From: Paulinella micropora
Taxonomy: Eukaryota > Cercozoa > Imbricatea > Euglyphida
Length of the DNA: 64,000 nt
Assembly (NCBI GenBank): GCA_009731375.1
Contig: BJOX01000029.1
Span: forward strand, 1,304,931-1,368,930
Reading direction: 5' to 3'
Position 1 is the first letter of the stretch; each line of letters starts with the position of its first letter. The translations under genes were made by a program, and so were the position numbers. Positions 12,466 to 20,880 of the stretch are shown here, piece after piece. Under the pieces are notes generated by a model, which did not search any database, was not told where the DNA came from, and saw only the letters and a list, made by a program, of their open reading frames with translations.

Positions 12466-15124
12466 TTTTTTTTTTTTTTTTTTTTTTCACCCCCCNNNNN
12501 NNNNNNNNNNNNNNNNNNNNNNNNNNNNNNNNNNNNNNNNNNNNNNNNNCCCCCCCCCCCCCCCCCATCCCTCCCTCTCTCTCTCTCCAAATTATTTTTT
12601 TTTTTCTTCCAATGACGTACCAGTTTTTCTGTTTTCTGGGTCTCCAAATCTTCCGTGGTGATTCCAAAACACCTTACTATGTTTCAAGGCGTGCTCTTCA
12701 GCAGCTGTACTTTGGCCCGTCCAGTGCACAGTTTGGGCAACCTATCATCAAATCTTCATTCACTGTACATGTCCAGGTACCCGGAGTCCCTTCGCAAGAA
12801 GTTGGGAGCTCTGATGGAGCAGTTTGAACTGTCCTTCCGCATTTATGAGCAGGGCCCACATCTTCTTCCGTCCATGCTACCCCTCGGTCTGGTCCTTGCC
12901 CTCGACAGGCGACTGTGGCCTGTGTTCCATACTTGTGCATGCTGTGCTTGCTAGCGCGGCCCAGGAGTGCGGAGCTGTTGGCCCCGTTGCCGAGTGAGCA
13001 CCAGTTGGGCGTGTCGCTGGTCCTGGGCGTGCTGCCCCCACCTCTGCTACCGCGTTTCTTGTGCCGGATGCACAAATACCTGCCTGAGCCCTCGGGTTCG
13101 CATGCAAGCGGTCTGGGGTTAAAGATGTCCTGCTGGGCCAAGGGCTTCCTAATGTTCAACGATCAGCAGCGCGGGTTGGTTGAGGTTGGGAGGCGGAACA
13201 ACTGCAGCGTGGAGCTGCAAGTCCGGGGCTCCTACCCTCGTTACTTCTTAGACGAGGCACTGCGGACGCTGTACTGCCTGTTGGAAGACAAGTTCCCCTC
13301 CGTCGAGATCCAGAAGGAAGAAGTGACCTGCCCCAAGTGCCACTCCCCTGAGAGCTACGTGTCGAGGGAAAATCTCGTTCGGGCACCCGCTGGGGCTGAA
13401 TTTCCGTGTCAGCGCTGCCTAAAATCATCCCAGGTCCGGCATTGGCTTGGAGATTTCTTGGCTGAGAAATACGGCGTGCAGGGCCTTGCCATGTCGACGT
13501 CCAAGAAAACTTCTTCTCGAGACTTAGGCTGGCCCTTGGAGCAGTTGGTGTCCGAAGTGGAGTTGAGGCGCCAGCAGCAAGCGAAGGGCTCGACCGAAGG
13601 CGAAGTTGACCGCGAGCTGGAGTTGGCAGCCAAAGCTTGCCGCTTGATGAACCTTGTTCAACTGAACGCCAGCCAAAACAACCGCTCCAAACTGTTTCCA
13701 AGCAAGGCGGTCCTTGTACCGGTGGCGCGTGTGAAAGAGATCGATTCCAAGAAAGGTGATGCTTTCGCGCTACACCTGCTCTGTGAGCACTCCAAGGGCT
13801 GGCATATTCCCAAAGAGGCCGAAAAGAAGACTGCTCAACGTGAGCTTGGGCCGGAGCTGTTGCAGAAGCTGGCGCCACATCTCCAGCTCTGTCTGGAGCT
13901 CATCAAGAGCACAGGTTGCGTCGTCAAGGACGCATTTGAAGCTGTGCTGAAAGCGCCGACACCATCAGGTGTGGCAGACAAAGCGCAGGGTACCAAGCTT
14001 GCGGCCTTTATTGCGTTGGGAGACTATCTGGCTCAGAATAAGGAGCTTCATGGGTTGTCTTTGTGTCGAGACTCAACTGGCGATGAAAGGTGGCTGTGCG
14101 GGGAACACAAGGCCCTGCTGGCGAGCCCTGCCATCTTCAAGGATAAGCCGGACAATATACTTGTGTCTCTGAACCCCGACACGGGCTCCGCAGAGGTCTG
14201 CTGGGTCTGATATGTGTGCTCCTGTGCGTGTTCTTTTGTGGCAAAAGAAAGTTTATGTGTTTGTGAGAGTGTGCGTGTCGAGTCACGACTGGTTATGCCC
14301 TGTCTTGATGGGATGTTTGGTCCGTGCATGCGCAGGAGACGGAGCGGAAGCGGGCAGAGCGCAAGCAACAGTTGCTGAAAGAGGTGGAAAAGCTGAAGAA
14401 GCAAGACGGCATCTTGCAAAGGCTGCAGGAATACCAGGCCAGACCCCCGAAAATAAAGTACTACGGGTTTCTGTCCCACTACCAGAAAGAAGGGGCTGAC
14501 GCCTGCCGTGCCATCTTCTTATGGATGGCGGAAAAGAAGTTGAACATGTGGCTGGACAAAAAGGCAGAGCGCCTGGACGTGATCGGCATGCTGGAGGGCA
14601 TCGCTGAATCGGCGTGCTTCGTGCTTTGGGGCACTGGTGGCTACTTCGACCGCCCGTTTTGCTTGTTCGAGCTGGAGATGGCGCGACTTCTCAAGAAGAC
14701 GATCGTGTGCATTCGTGAGAGCGACGACCGCATGTATCCTTTATCTTTCCAGGATCTCTGCAGAGCCGATCCTCAACTCGTCCTACATGATGTGGTCGCG
14801 GTCAACCGCGAGTACTACGACGCTTTCGCCGATAAAATCGCTCAGCGCCTCCGGGTGGGCTGGGCGCGCTGCCAGCCTGCAGCTGCAGCACAAGAGCCAG
14901 GGCCTGTGAGCAGCAGCGTGAAGCAGGCGGCGGCAGGCGGCGGCAACGAGCTGACGCAGGCACAGCTTGACGCGCTGCAGGCGGTGGAGCTGGACGCGGA
15001 CAGCCTAGCGCTCTGCAGCGACGAGGACTTGGAGGTGCTTTTCAAGGAGCTGAACGTGTCGATGCCCACCAAGATCAAGATCAGGGTCGCGAAGAAGAAG
15101 CTATTCCGGGCCATGGGCGCATAA
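3794..15124 (+). CDS. LRR-Roc-COR-TIR-SAM signalling GTPase (ROCO family)
   Basis: Multi-exon gene, about 1235 residues when spliced. Exons I infer, all phase-consistent: 3794-3919, 4072-4155, 4856-4939, 5111-5194, 5796-5879, 6818-6904, 7296-7486, 7826-7969, 8516-8590, 9354-9426, 9834-9875, 10151-10213, 10279-10348, 10617-10654, 10820-10869, 11258-11312, 11355-11398, 11529-11682, 12097-12116, 12777-12886, 12955-14195, 14336-15124. Domains: LRRs (about 43-183); Roc GTPase with P-loop GDMGVGKTS (239-247), DFAGQE (289-294) and a G4-like TRRD (369-372); COR (about 400-680); CPKC and CQRC (685-714); a helical region; TIR (about 1013-1143); SAM-like tail (about 1183-1235). ROCO proteins are GTP-driven dimeric scaffolds; a TIR suggests immune or cell-death signalling. 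Weak points are the short exons at 11355 and 12097, the 42-nt intron before 11355, several GTC donors, and the start codon. The first exon codes for a basic leader with no clear signal peptide. Confidence 0.8.
4254..4573 (+). pseudogene. Broken LRR exon running into (GT)n/(TC)n
   Basis: After an acceptor-like TAG the sequence GTGAATAAG matches the first codons of the LRR cassettes (VNK). The similarity is lost after about eight codons, where a long GT and then TC microsatellite begins. Downstream, CTGTGCGATGGAAGCAGCGC resembles the start of the intron that follows intact cassettes, so the middle of a cassette appears to have been replaced by microsatellite. Confidence 0.6.
4802..4822. repeat. 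Intron hairpin before LRR exon 4856
   Basis: TGCTACCGCGCGCGATAGCA is a near-perfect inverted repeat (arms TGCTAYCGCG) about 35 bases upstream of the 3' splice site. Related structures precede the other LRR exons. Confidence 0.75.
5060..5083. repeat. Perfect 24-bp palindrome before LRR exon 5111
   Basis: The 24 bases read identically on both strands, with arms ATGCTACCGCGC. It ends 28 bases before the exon. It is the most perfect member of the series of intron hairpins in this gene. Confidence 0.9.
5319..5340. repeat. Intron hairpin before the broken LRR exon at 5373
   Basis: Arms TGCTACC and GGTAGCA flank an eight-base loop. The distance to the downstream acceptor-like CAG is similar to that of the other members. 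Confidence 0.7.
5373..5445 (+). pseudogene. Broken LRR exon running into (TC)n/(AC)n
   Basis: After TTTGGATGCAG the sequence GTGAAGAAGATAAGACC keeps the start of a cassette and then passes into CT and CA microsatellite. The hairpin and the intron 3' end before it (ATGTTGTTTGGATGCAG) are typical of the family, so this is a remnant of a real cassette and not chance. Confidence 0.55.
5757..5774. repeat. Intron hairpin before LRR exon 5796
   Basis: TGCTAT and ATAGCA flank CGCGCC-type bases. A degenerate member of the hairpin series, just over 20 bases upstream of the exon. Confidence 0.6.
6316..6498 (+). CDS. Optional exon with a GTPase G3-like motif
   Basis: An open stretch of 183 nt (61 codons) lies between CATTAG and GTGCGTAATG, both good splice signals, and is phase 0 at both ends. 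It could therefore be included in or skipped from the ROCO transcript without shifting frame. It starts like an LRR cassette (VNQSIK) but continues with [13 protein letters not shown], which resembles the DxPGxG switch-II motif of septin, dynamin and GIMAP-type GTPases, and not an LRR. No P-loop for it is visible nearby. It may be a piece of another gene captured into the intron, or simply a chance open frame. Confidence 0.35.
6768..6792. repeat. Intron hairpin before LRR exon 6818
   Basis: GCTATCCGGCGCGGGTAGT is an imperfect inverted repeat of the same TGCTAYC type, again about 25-30 bases before the acceptor. Confidence 0.55.
7104..7240 (+). pseudogene. Broken LRR exon running into (TC)n
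   Basis: TATGTGCAG is followed by GTGAACACAAGCCTTATGAA, encoding VNTSLMNL in cassette register, then CTCTCTCGCTCTT and a long TC run ending in CA repeats. A third case where a cassette keeps its acceptor half and dissolves into microsatellite. Confidence 0.6.
7296..10654 (+). other. Roc GTPase domain exons of the ROCO gene
   Basis: Exon 7296-7486 leads from the last LRR into the P-loop and ends inside the codon for its serine; exon 7826-7969 completes GKTSL and carries DFAGQE. Exon 8516-8590 gives [20 protein letters not shown], the classic ROCO segment after G3. Exon 9354-9426 gives the [10 protein letters not shown] helix, 10151-10213 the VFVVATRRD strand with TRRD in place of the usual THxD, and 10279-10654 the VFYHVSN G5 strand followed by [10 protein letters not shown]. 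Order and spacing match Roc domains. The intron within the P-loop holds a pure AT run; the intron after 8590 holds a 450-bp dispersed repeat (family A). Confidence 0.8.
8755..9206. repeat. Dispersed repeat family A, copy 1 (in ROCO intron)
   Basis: About 450 bp, nearly identical to 50852-51309. It starts TTTAATCTATGGGCGTGG, ends GCATCCCCCCCGGGA, and has GATA units on both sides in both copies. It carries a short open frame (9010-9216) of no recognised function. Its insertion into an intron of the ROCO gene and again 42 kb away marks it as mobile or recently duplicated. Confidence 0.9.
10820..14195 (+). other. COR domain and Cys-rich segment of the ROCO gene
   Basis: Exons 10820-10869 and 11258-11312 encode MGQELAR followed by [14 protein letters not shown], the ROCO start-of-COR motif. 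Exon 11529-11682 encodes [11 protein letters not shown], then [13 protein letters not shown], a very clear COR-A motif. Exons 12097-12116 and 12777-12886 give RDEVWKE, then [18 protein letters not shown], and LLPSMLP starts COR-B. The large exon 12955-14195 continues COR-B and then holds CPKC and CQRC 22 residues apart, a zinc-ribbon-like arrangement. After it comes a helical region with [17 protein letters not shown] mediates dimerisation in known ROCO proteins. Confidence 0.75.
12417..12606. repeat. Poly(C), poly(T) and gap in a ROCO intron
   Basis: A long C run (12422-12465), a T run and an assembly gap (12496-12549) followed by another C run. The intron length here is uncertain, but the flanking exons remain in phase. 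Confidence 0.9.
14336..15124 (+). other. Last ROCO exon: coiled coil, TIR domain, SAM-like tail
   Basis: The exon starts in a charged coiled coil ([20 protein letters not shown]), then enters a TIR-like fold. YYGFLSHYQ fits box 1; a helix with [18 protein letters not shown] fits the BB-loop-to-strand-C region; [14 protein letters not shown] matches the S-x-WCxxEL box of TIRs, with Glu at about residue 1085 in the place of the catalytic glutamate of NAD-cleaving TIRs. [10 protein letters not shown] fits strand D. The tail ([18 protein letters not shown], then [13 protein letters not shown]) has the end-helix pattern of a SAM domain. TAA stop at 15122-15124. Whether the TIR is enzymatic or only adaptor-like cannot be told from sequence. 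Confidence 0.75.
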
Positions 15125-16505
15125 AGCGCACTTGCCTCTTGCCCTCAGATCTGACTGCGCCCCCCGCTGCTGCCCCTATTTGCAAATTCCCACCTCTGAC
15201 ATCTATAGCTAGCCTCCAGCGTGAACCCTCTGCTCCCCTTCCACCNNNNNNNNNNNNNNNNNNNNNNNNNNNNNNNNNNNNNNNNNNNNNNNNNNNNNNN
15301 NNNNNNNNNNNNNNNNNNNNNNNNNNCTCTCTCCCCCTTCCCCCCCCCCCCCCCCCCCCCTCCCTTACGATATTTCCTTGAAATCTTGTAAGTCTTGACT
15401 GGCCTCCCAGGAGGAAATTACCAAGCGGCATTCAATTGAATACACACACTGCTGTCAATTGACCTCAACATATTTCCGAGGTCAGGAAGGTTACCAAAAA
15501 GAGTTGGATCGACCGATTCCACTTTATTTGATATCCCTTCTTGACAGACTACTCGTTTGTTCTTGAAATCGATGCTAAATTCTGGGAGCCAACTTGATAA
15601 TTTTGAGTTGGTAGGAGTTTTGTAAGCGTTGAAAAATTTTCAAGCCACTACGAGAAAAATCAGTTTTCAATGCCAATTTTTGCATCTCGGTTGGTGAAAT
15701 AAGGCTTTAATGCTGGATTTCAACGTATCGTAAATATTTGAAGTCCTGTGGTTCAATGTGAATTGGAGACAAGTGAGCTCACAAGGGGCATTGTAAGTTC
15801 CGTTACTATATATTTCTGAAAAAGGAACGGGCCCTCAGTGAAAATGGCAACAAAATTTATCTGTTGTAGTATTATCAAATATCGAGTGTTAGGTAATAGA
15901 TCGGTAACAGATATAGTAACTAATATCTTCATGTATTTAACTGGGTTATGCGGTTAGATCCAGTATCAGAACAATTAATACCAATCCAGCTTTTTTACGC
16001 AAACACTCTTTTAATAAAATGCTTTCCACTCGGACGGTAGAGCCTGAGTGGGACTCGGAAGCAGAAGACTCTGAGATAGAATGGAACTTCAGAGGTCTCA
16101 AAGAGGGCGGGAAACAAAATGAAGCTGTAAGTCTTGACTAGCCTCCTGTAAGGAAATTGCCAACCGGCACTCAAATGAATACACACACTGCTGTCATTTG
16201 ATCTCAAACTTGAAATACTTCCGAGAACATGGAAGGTACCAAAAGACGCTGGGACGGTCAATTCCAGTTTATTTAGTACACTTGCGGAAGTTGACATACT
16301 ATTAATACTTGTCCCTTTCGAAACAATACAAATTCTGATAGCTAACGATGTAATATGATATTTCAAGTGAGCTGCTATCCTAGCCACGAGTTATGTAGCG
16401 GCTCACTGCCACTGTTGAAGTTGTTTAAGTCAAGTCAGTCTAGAAAAAATAAAATTAATAAAATGTGTGAAAGAATGCCACTTTACCTGTGCGGCGCCTA
16501 TTTAC
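15125..16505. other. Intergenic region with a diverged direct repeat
   Basis: No convincing gene. It includes a gap (15246-15326). Segments beginning near 15386 and 16128 (both starting AAGTCTTGACTRGCCTCC) are related for roughly 200 bases, sharing AATACACACACTGCTGTCA and a TTTATTT end. They could be terminal repeats of an old element whose interior is about 500 bases, or a tandem duplication. Confidence 0.6.
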
Positions 16506-16819
16506 AAAGTAATCTATCACTCAAACGCAGAGTTTAGGGAAGCTACCCTGCTAAGGGTAAAGAATAACAGAAGAAAAGATTTTTAATGACTTTGTGTCAC
16601 ACAAAATGTGGTGACCTTAACAGAATGGTAATACTCATTTGATTATAGACATTCCAGACTCTATGATTCGCGAATACTCTAGAACTTGAGGTGTCTTTGT
16701 CAGTAATAAAGGGATTAATAACTGTCCAGCCTATGAACCTGCCTATGACTAAGACTATCCAAATTACATGTAAATTGACTAGGTGGAGTAACGGGTATTA
16801 ATCAGAGTACATTACAACG
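16506..16819 (-). repeat. 3' LTR of copia element 1
   Basis: Matches 23810-24118. On the minus strand it follows the purine tract at 16820-16828. Confidence 0.85.
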
Positions 16820-17285
16820 CTCCCCCTTAGTCGCAAGTCATAGGCTACATTAGTGTGTAGTTGAAAAAAAGGAAAAACAGTGGTGAGGATCACTGGAAGT
16901 TATGGGTTACCCGAAGGTTGAATATCAACTCCCATTTACATCACATCCTCTATGTATGTATATATGTGTAGTCATGCAGTAACATGTATGAAGTATGAAA
17001 GTTACACTCTGTTCAAAAATTTGCAAGCGCTTCCCGTAGAGGGTAGCAAAATCGAAAAATTTTATATTTCCTATTCTAGGACAGAAAGGATGATAGAAAG
17101 AATTCAAATCTAAGTTGGCAGGGGAAAGCCTCGCGGCTGCCGGCCTCGCGTGGCAGTCGGCGATCCAGCCTCGGCTCGACTGCTCTTGGCCCCTGCGCAA
17201 AACAAAGCTGCTGCAACAAGCAACAAACTGCACAAAACACTCAAAGCAAATATAGGTGAGTGGACACGCAAATCCCGAAATTACT
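16820..17285 (-). other. Non-coding 3' region of copia element 1
   Basis: Between the end of RNase H and the 3' LTR. No gene is visible apart from the purine tract at the LTR edge. Confidence 0.6.
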
Positions 17286-17289
17286 CTAG

Positions 17290-18990
17290 CTTTATTGTAA
17301 ATTTGTTAAGTAAATACTCGAATTGTTCTTTCGGTAAATATTTTGTCATTACATCACCTATCTGCTTCTTCGTACCTACTTTTACAAACTTAATCTCACC
17401 GTCTCTCTGTAGGTGGTGCATAAAGTGTAATTATAAAGGTAAGTGTTCAGTTCTATTACCTGACATACCTCTCTCTGCCGCTAAGATTGTTTGCGAGTTA
17501 TCCTCGAATAATTCTATTGGGCTCTTTTGGGCTATGTTCAGTTCTTGTTTAATGTGTTTTAGTGCAAGTCCCTCTCTAATGCACTCAGTTGCTGCAAATA
17601 TTTCAGCATCATTGGAACTCAGGGCGATGCGACTCTGTCGCTTTGATAACCATGCAACTGGATCGCTGCCCCATAGGATCACGAATCCAGTGCGGGACTT
17701 CCCTGTTTTCTTACAAACTTTGTGAGCCGCGTCGGGCCACATGGAAAGTTTTGGATAGGTTTGCCCTTCTTGCTCTGACTTAGGCTCATGGTAAGCTAAA
17801 CCTCGATAAGAGTTAACTAAATAACGAAAGATTCTGCCTAACATCGCATAAGTTATTCCCTTATCGATAGTTTGCATGACACTTGCCGAATTTAGTGCTT
17901 GTTCTATATCGGGTCTTGTCATCTTTGCGAGAAATAGCAAACGACCAACTAGACTAGGAATTGAAAATTTTCGCAAGCTAGCTGATTCCGACATCGGTTC
18001 CGTGAAATGTTCTTGCGCTGGAGTACTAACGGGTTTAGTAGAATCGTAACCTACCTCTTTTAGTATCTTCTGCTGATATTTTCGCTGATGCAAAATTATT
18101 TTCCCTTTCGATTGCTCTATCTCTATTCCTTTGAATTCACGGGCAATACCGAGTCTTTTGAGCGGGAAATGTTTTTCTAATGCGGACGCAAAACGCTTAT
18201 ATGCTTGTTTGTTTGGTGCGGTGAACAACAAATCATCTACATGAAATATCCCTACTATCGCCTCTCTTAAAGCTTTATCATTTTCTGCAAACATACATAA
18301 GTCTGAATCTAGCAACCTAAAACCTAGCTCCTCTAACTTGGGTGCTAATATCTCATACCATCTTCTTCCTGCCTGAGGCGCACCATATAAAGCACCATCT
18401 ATACGCCATATCATCCCCTCATGCCCTTCTCTGTCTACACTCTCTGGCGCATATGCATAAACAGGGTCATTCATACGAGCATTTAGGTATGCATTTTTAA
18501 AATCTATGCCGTATAGTTTGTGTTTGTGCCAGGCAGCTAGTTTGGCGAGAAATAAAAGTGAATGGTGCGCGGCGCAAGGAACAAAGAGCTGATCTGGGTT
18601 ATAGCTAACAACGGGTTCTAACATATCTCCCCGTAAAGCTAAACGAGACTTTATGAACTTTTTCCCTTTCTCATCTAACTTTACTTTGTGAACCCATGTC
18701 AATCTAACTATCTTACTAACTCCTGCCTTGCTTGCCTCCTTATGGGGTACCCATGTGTATGTGTTAAAGGATTGAAGAGCTTTTAGCTCTGTTTTCATAC
18801 CCTCTAAAACATCTTTAGCTGTCAAACCTTCCTCTATGACATCTTTGGGTACTCTGATATCTACATACAAATAAAAATCACGAATCTCATCTGCCACCAT
18901 ACGGTCATCGCATAAAAACATATTAGCGGGACTTTGTAACGGGTAGTCGGGATCTTTCACGGAGTATTTGAGGATTTCCGAATTCAACAT
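17290..18990 (-). pseudogene. Copia reverse transcriptase and RNase H
   Basis: Reads from 18990 leftwards. The RT has the copia signature: TYTWVPHKE, then KIVRLTWVHKVK, SRLALRGD, YGIDFKNAYLNA (first catalytic Asp), WRIDGALYGAPQAGRRWYE and the active-site strand IVGIFHVDDLLF (FHVDD in place of YVDD). RNase H follows with LSMWPDAAHKV, WLSKRQSRIALSSNDAE (catalytic Glu/Asp region) and FEDNSQTILAAE. A TAA at 17431-17433 interrupts the frame within the HxD/HF segment; beyond it the same frame continues with LHFMHHLQRDGEIKFVKV up to about 17290, so this is a single nonsense change and not a frameshift. The first part of RT overlaps the poor region near the gap at 19065. Confidence 0.85.
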
Positions 18991-19074
18991 CCGTTCTTCT
19001 TCGTCCTCAAACTTAACTATGTGGGTGGGCTGAGGTCTGTCTCTTACTACGAGTCTATCTCTGGNNNNNNNNNN

Positions 19075-20610
19075 TTTACTACGAATCTATCTCTGGGGTC
19101 ACTCACTCTGCTGACTACCCCTACTCGTACTATGCTCTCCCATCCCTCACCGTACTTTTTCTTCGCCCATCCATCTCCCCATGCACGCGCTGGCACTCTT
19201 ACTACCTTACCTATTAGCTCTTGAGCCTCTCTCTTTTCTCTCTTGGGCTCATTGCTAGGGGTAAATCTCTCTACTGCCTTGCGCTGCCTTTTACCGGGAT
19301 TATGTTACTCTCCGTTACTCTCTGACTCTGCTCCCACGTTAATCCCTTAGATGGTGGTGATTTTTCTTCGTATGCTCTTCTTTCATGTATTTTTAGTGAA
19401 TCTCTTGGATCTTGTTCATTTTTATGCTCTTGTGGTTTAATCTTGTGTTCTGTGGGTGATTGTTGTGGATAATGTGACTCTGGACTTGTGTGTAGGCGTG
19501 TATGTTTGTGATCCAGTGCATTCTTCTCCACATGCTCATTTTCATATGCATGCTCATTCTTATTCGCATCGATATTAACATTCTCTGTCTCCCCCTCAGC
19601 TTCATCAAAGTGTGTTGTTGGGTGGTCGTTGTTGACGTTGTGCGGTGACTTAGGTGATTGAGGTGGTGATTGGGGTGGTGACGCTTGTGGAGATGTATGT
19701 GGTTGCTCGCTCTCATTCTCATTCTCCCCCTCAGAGTCATCATTATCCCACGACACTAGTTTAGGAGGATGGGCTTGTTTACCGATTTTGTGAATATTAA
19801 ATCTCACATCTCTCACTCCGGAAATTATCTTCTTACCATCCCATACGCGGTATAGTTCCCGAAATAGATCATATCCTACTAGCATCACCTTTTTCCCTCT
19901 GTACTCTCCCTTCCGCACTTTAGTCTTAGGTATATGTAACACACCCATACATCCTATTGGTTTTAAATGAAAGAGTGTTGGTTTTCTACCTAACAGCTGC
20001 TCATAAGGCGAAATTCCTTTGCGTTCCCCGTGAATTGCCGGTAGTATGTTGTGAATGGTTGTTGCTGCGTGTTCTAATTCTGCCCAGAATTGCGGCGGTA
20101 ATTTAGCGTGATATCTCATTGCTCGTGCAGGCCCCGCCGTAATATCATTCACTTTTTCCGCAATAGGATTCCCGTCTTTATCGTTTGTCGCGGAGGTTTT
20201 CCAAATAAAGCGAATATTTTTCCACCACTTAATGACTTCCTCCGGAATATCGAATTCTTGATCTGCGCGAATTTCCTTTACTTGTTTCCTGTCTGTCTCT
20301 CATAAAAGGCTACAGCTTGTTTTAAGCAATCTACGAACTCATTCTTATGGGCTAAATAAAAGTCAAGAATGAACAGTGAGTAGTCGTCGGTGACCAAAAA
20401 TGTATACCTTTTACCACCTATTGATCTAGTTGCCCACGGTCCTGATGTGTCTATGTGTAGAATTATACCTGGCTTTTGGGCTCTTTCTATTATATTAACT
20501 GCAAAACGTGGCAAACGTTTAGACTTTCTTATCATGCAAGATTCGCAAAATCTCACATCGCTCTCGTCACCAACTAACTTAATGTTCAAAATTTTTGCCA
20601 ATAGGCGCAT
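19075..20610 (-). pseudogene. Copia integrase, frameshifted
   Basis: The piece 20610-20278 holds the zinc-finger Cys pair (FCESCMIRKSKRLP), the first catalytic Asp (ILHIDTSGPW) and SIGGKRYTFLVTDDYS, all diagnostic of copia integrase. The frame then shifts; 20280-20153 encodes an ADQEFDIPEEV segment, and 20152-19271 carries the C-terminal integrase (FWAELEHAATTIHNILP, SPYEQLLGRKPTLFHLKPIG, VMLVGYD), followed by a long acidic linker rich in Ser, Pro, His and Glu. Integrase inserts the cDNA copy into chromosomes. A 10-base gap at 19065-19074 separates it from RT. Confidence 0.8.
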
Positions 20611-20880
20611 CTTTGTTAACCCATAATGCCCACAGGCATAGTGAAAAAGCTTGATTCCTATCTTTCTAGGTTTGTCTGACTTTCTGGGGTAAGCTTCATA
20701 TAATACTATATCTACGTGTAATTCTTTCTCTCTCTTATTTACTTCATGCTTACTTGTCTCGTTTTTGTTCTCATTTGTGGGGCTTCCCTCCCCTTCTACC
20801 CCCTTGTTGCGAAAGGATCATATCTTTCGTTGACTTTCAATGGTTCATCATATTCGTCATCCCATCTATATATCATACTC

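Noticed and set aside
12232-12827. Open frames across the poly(C)/poly(T) run and gap
   Set aside because: They owe their length to homopolymers and unknown bases; the flanking ROCO exons are read in another way.
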